5,552 bases of DNA, taken from contig CP070636.1 of assembly GCA_020356305.1 (NCBI GenBank), positions 632,447-637,998 of the forward strand, written 5' to 3'. A model generated the notes under the pieces. The model did no database searches, was not told the DNA's origin, and saw only the letters and a list, made by a program, of their open reading frames with translations. The DNA is from Candidatus Bathyarchaeota archaeon (GTDB lineage Archaea > Thermoproteota > Bathyarchaeia > Bathyarchaeales > Bathyarchaeaceae). Numbering within the stretch: the first letter of the stretch is position 1; each line of letters starts with the position of its first letter. Of this stretch, positions 5,364-5,552 are shown piece after piece. Both the position numbers and the translations under genes were made by a program.

Positions 5364-5552
5364 TTACGTGAGTTCTTTGTCGGCTTCTTTCACGATCGCG
5401 CGAATCTCCTTCGCAATGTCCTTGTCCAATGGCTCAGGCTTGTGGTGCGCCAAGATATGGTCAACCTTCTCACAGGCCTTCTTGAAGAGGTCCTTCCACC
5501 CCTTCTTCTCCCAGTCGGCCCTCCAATCTCTGGTAAAGAGCTCCGGGATCCA
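5364..5552 (-). CDS. MttB-family corrinoid methyltransferase, C-terminal 62 residues only
   Basis: Only the end of the gene is in the window: 62 codons read from the right edge to TAA 5364-5366. The peptide contains FTRDWRADWEKKGWKDLF (6-23), then ACEKVDHILAHHKPEPLDKD (26-45) and a helical tail EIRAIVKEADKEL. The pattern LF.R..Y..W...G..D...KA.EKV..IL..HKPEPL...I..EI..I..EA is the C-terminus I know from the trimethylamine/glycine-betaine methyltransferase family (MttB, MtgB). These enzymes pass a methyl group from a quaternary or tertiary amine to a corrinoid protein. Members either carry pyrrolysine, encoded by an internal TAG (MttB), or lack it (MtgB-like). The deciding region and the active site lie outside the window, so substrate and type cannot be told. 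It is codirectional with purF but separated by a long gap. Confidence 0.8.
   Translation of the reverse strand, partial: WIPELFTRDWRADWEKKGWKDLFKKACEKVDHILAHHKPEPLDKDIAKEIRAIVKEADKELT

Overview
This window most likely comes from an archaeon that uses tetrahydromethanopterin (H4MPT) for one-carbon chemistry. The evidence is a formylmethanofuran:H4MPT formyltransferase, a HAD protein of a type I know from archaea, an A/T-rich TATA-like box placed for a leaderless transcript, and GGTG-type ribosome binding sites. A Bathyarchaeia-like or methanogen-related lineage would fit, but the sequence alone does not fix the taxon. All recognised genes lie on the minus strand.

Right to left, in the direction of transcription: (1) 5364-5552, the C-terminal 62 residues of an MttB-family (trimethylamine/betaine-type) methyltransferase, entering from the right edge. 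(2) 5363-4857, about 500 bases without a recognised gene. It holds a hairpin just after the methyltransferase, a 10-bp interrupted inverted repeat, a broken plus-strand reading frame that may be a gene relic, and the purF promoter. (3) 4856-3372, purF (amidophosphoribosyltransferase), complete at both ends but cut by one in-frame TAG at 4002-4004, between the glutaminase and phosphoribosyltransferase domains. (4) 3345-1930, purD (GAR synthetase), with an unusual N-terminus. (5) 1933-830, a HAD phosphatase resembling EhaR, overlapping purD by 4 bp. (6) 805-1, ftr, whose last ~30 codons run off the left edge.

Spacing (17 nt or 26 nt depending on the purD start, then a 4-bp overlap, then 24 nt) argues that purF-purD-HAD-ftr is one operon. 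PurF and PurD catalyse the first two steps of purine synthesis. Ftr carries formyl groups from methanofuran to H4MPT. The HAD protein between them has no known substrate, but its pairing with Ftr recalls the 3' end of methanogen eha hydrogenase clusters.

The main anomaly is the amber codon in purF. It could be a nonsense mutation, a sequencing error, or UAG read as an amino acid such as pyrrolysine. The nearby MttB-family gene makes the last idea worth testing, because archaeal MttB is the classic pyrrolysine protein. However, purF itself also ends at TAG, which argues against genome-wide reassignment.
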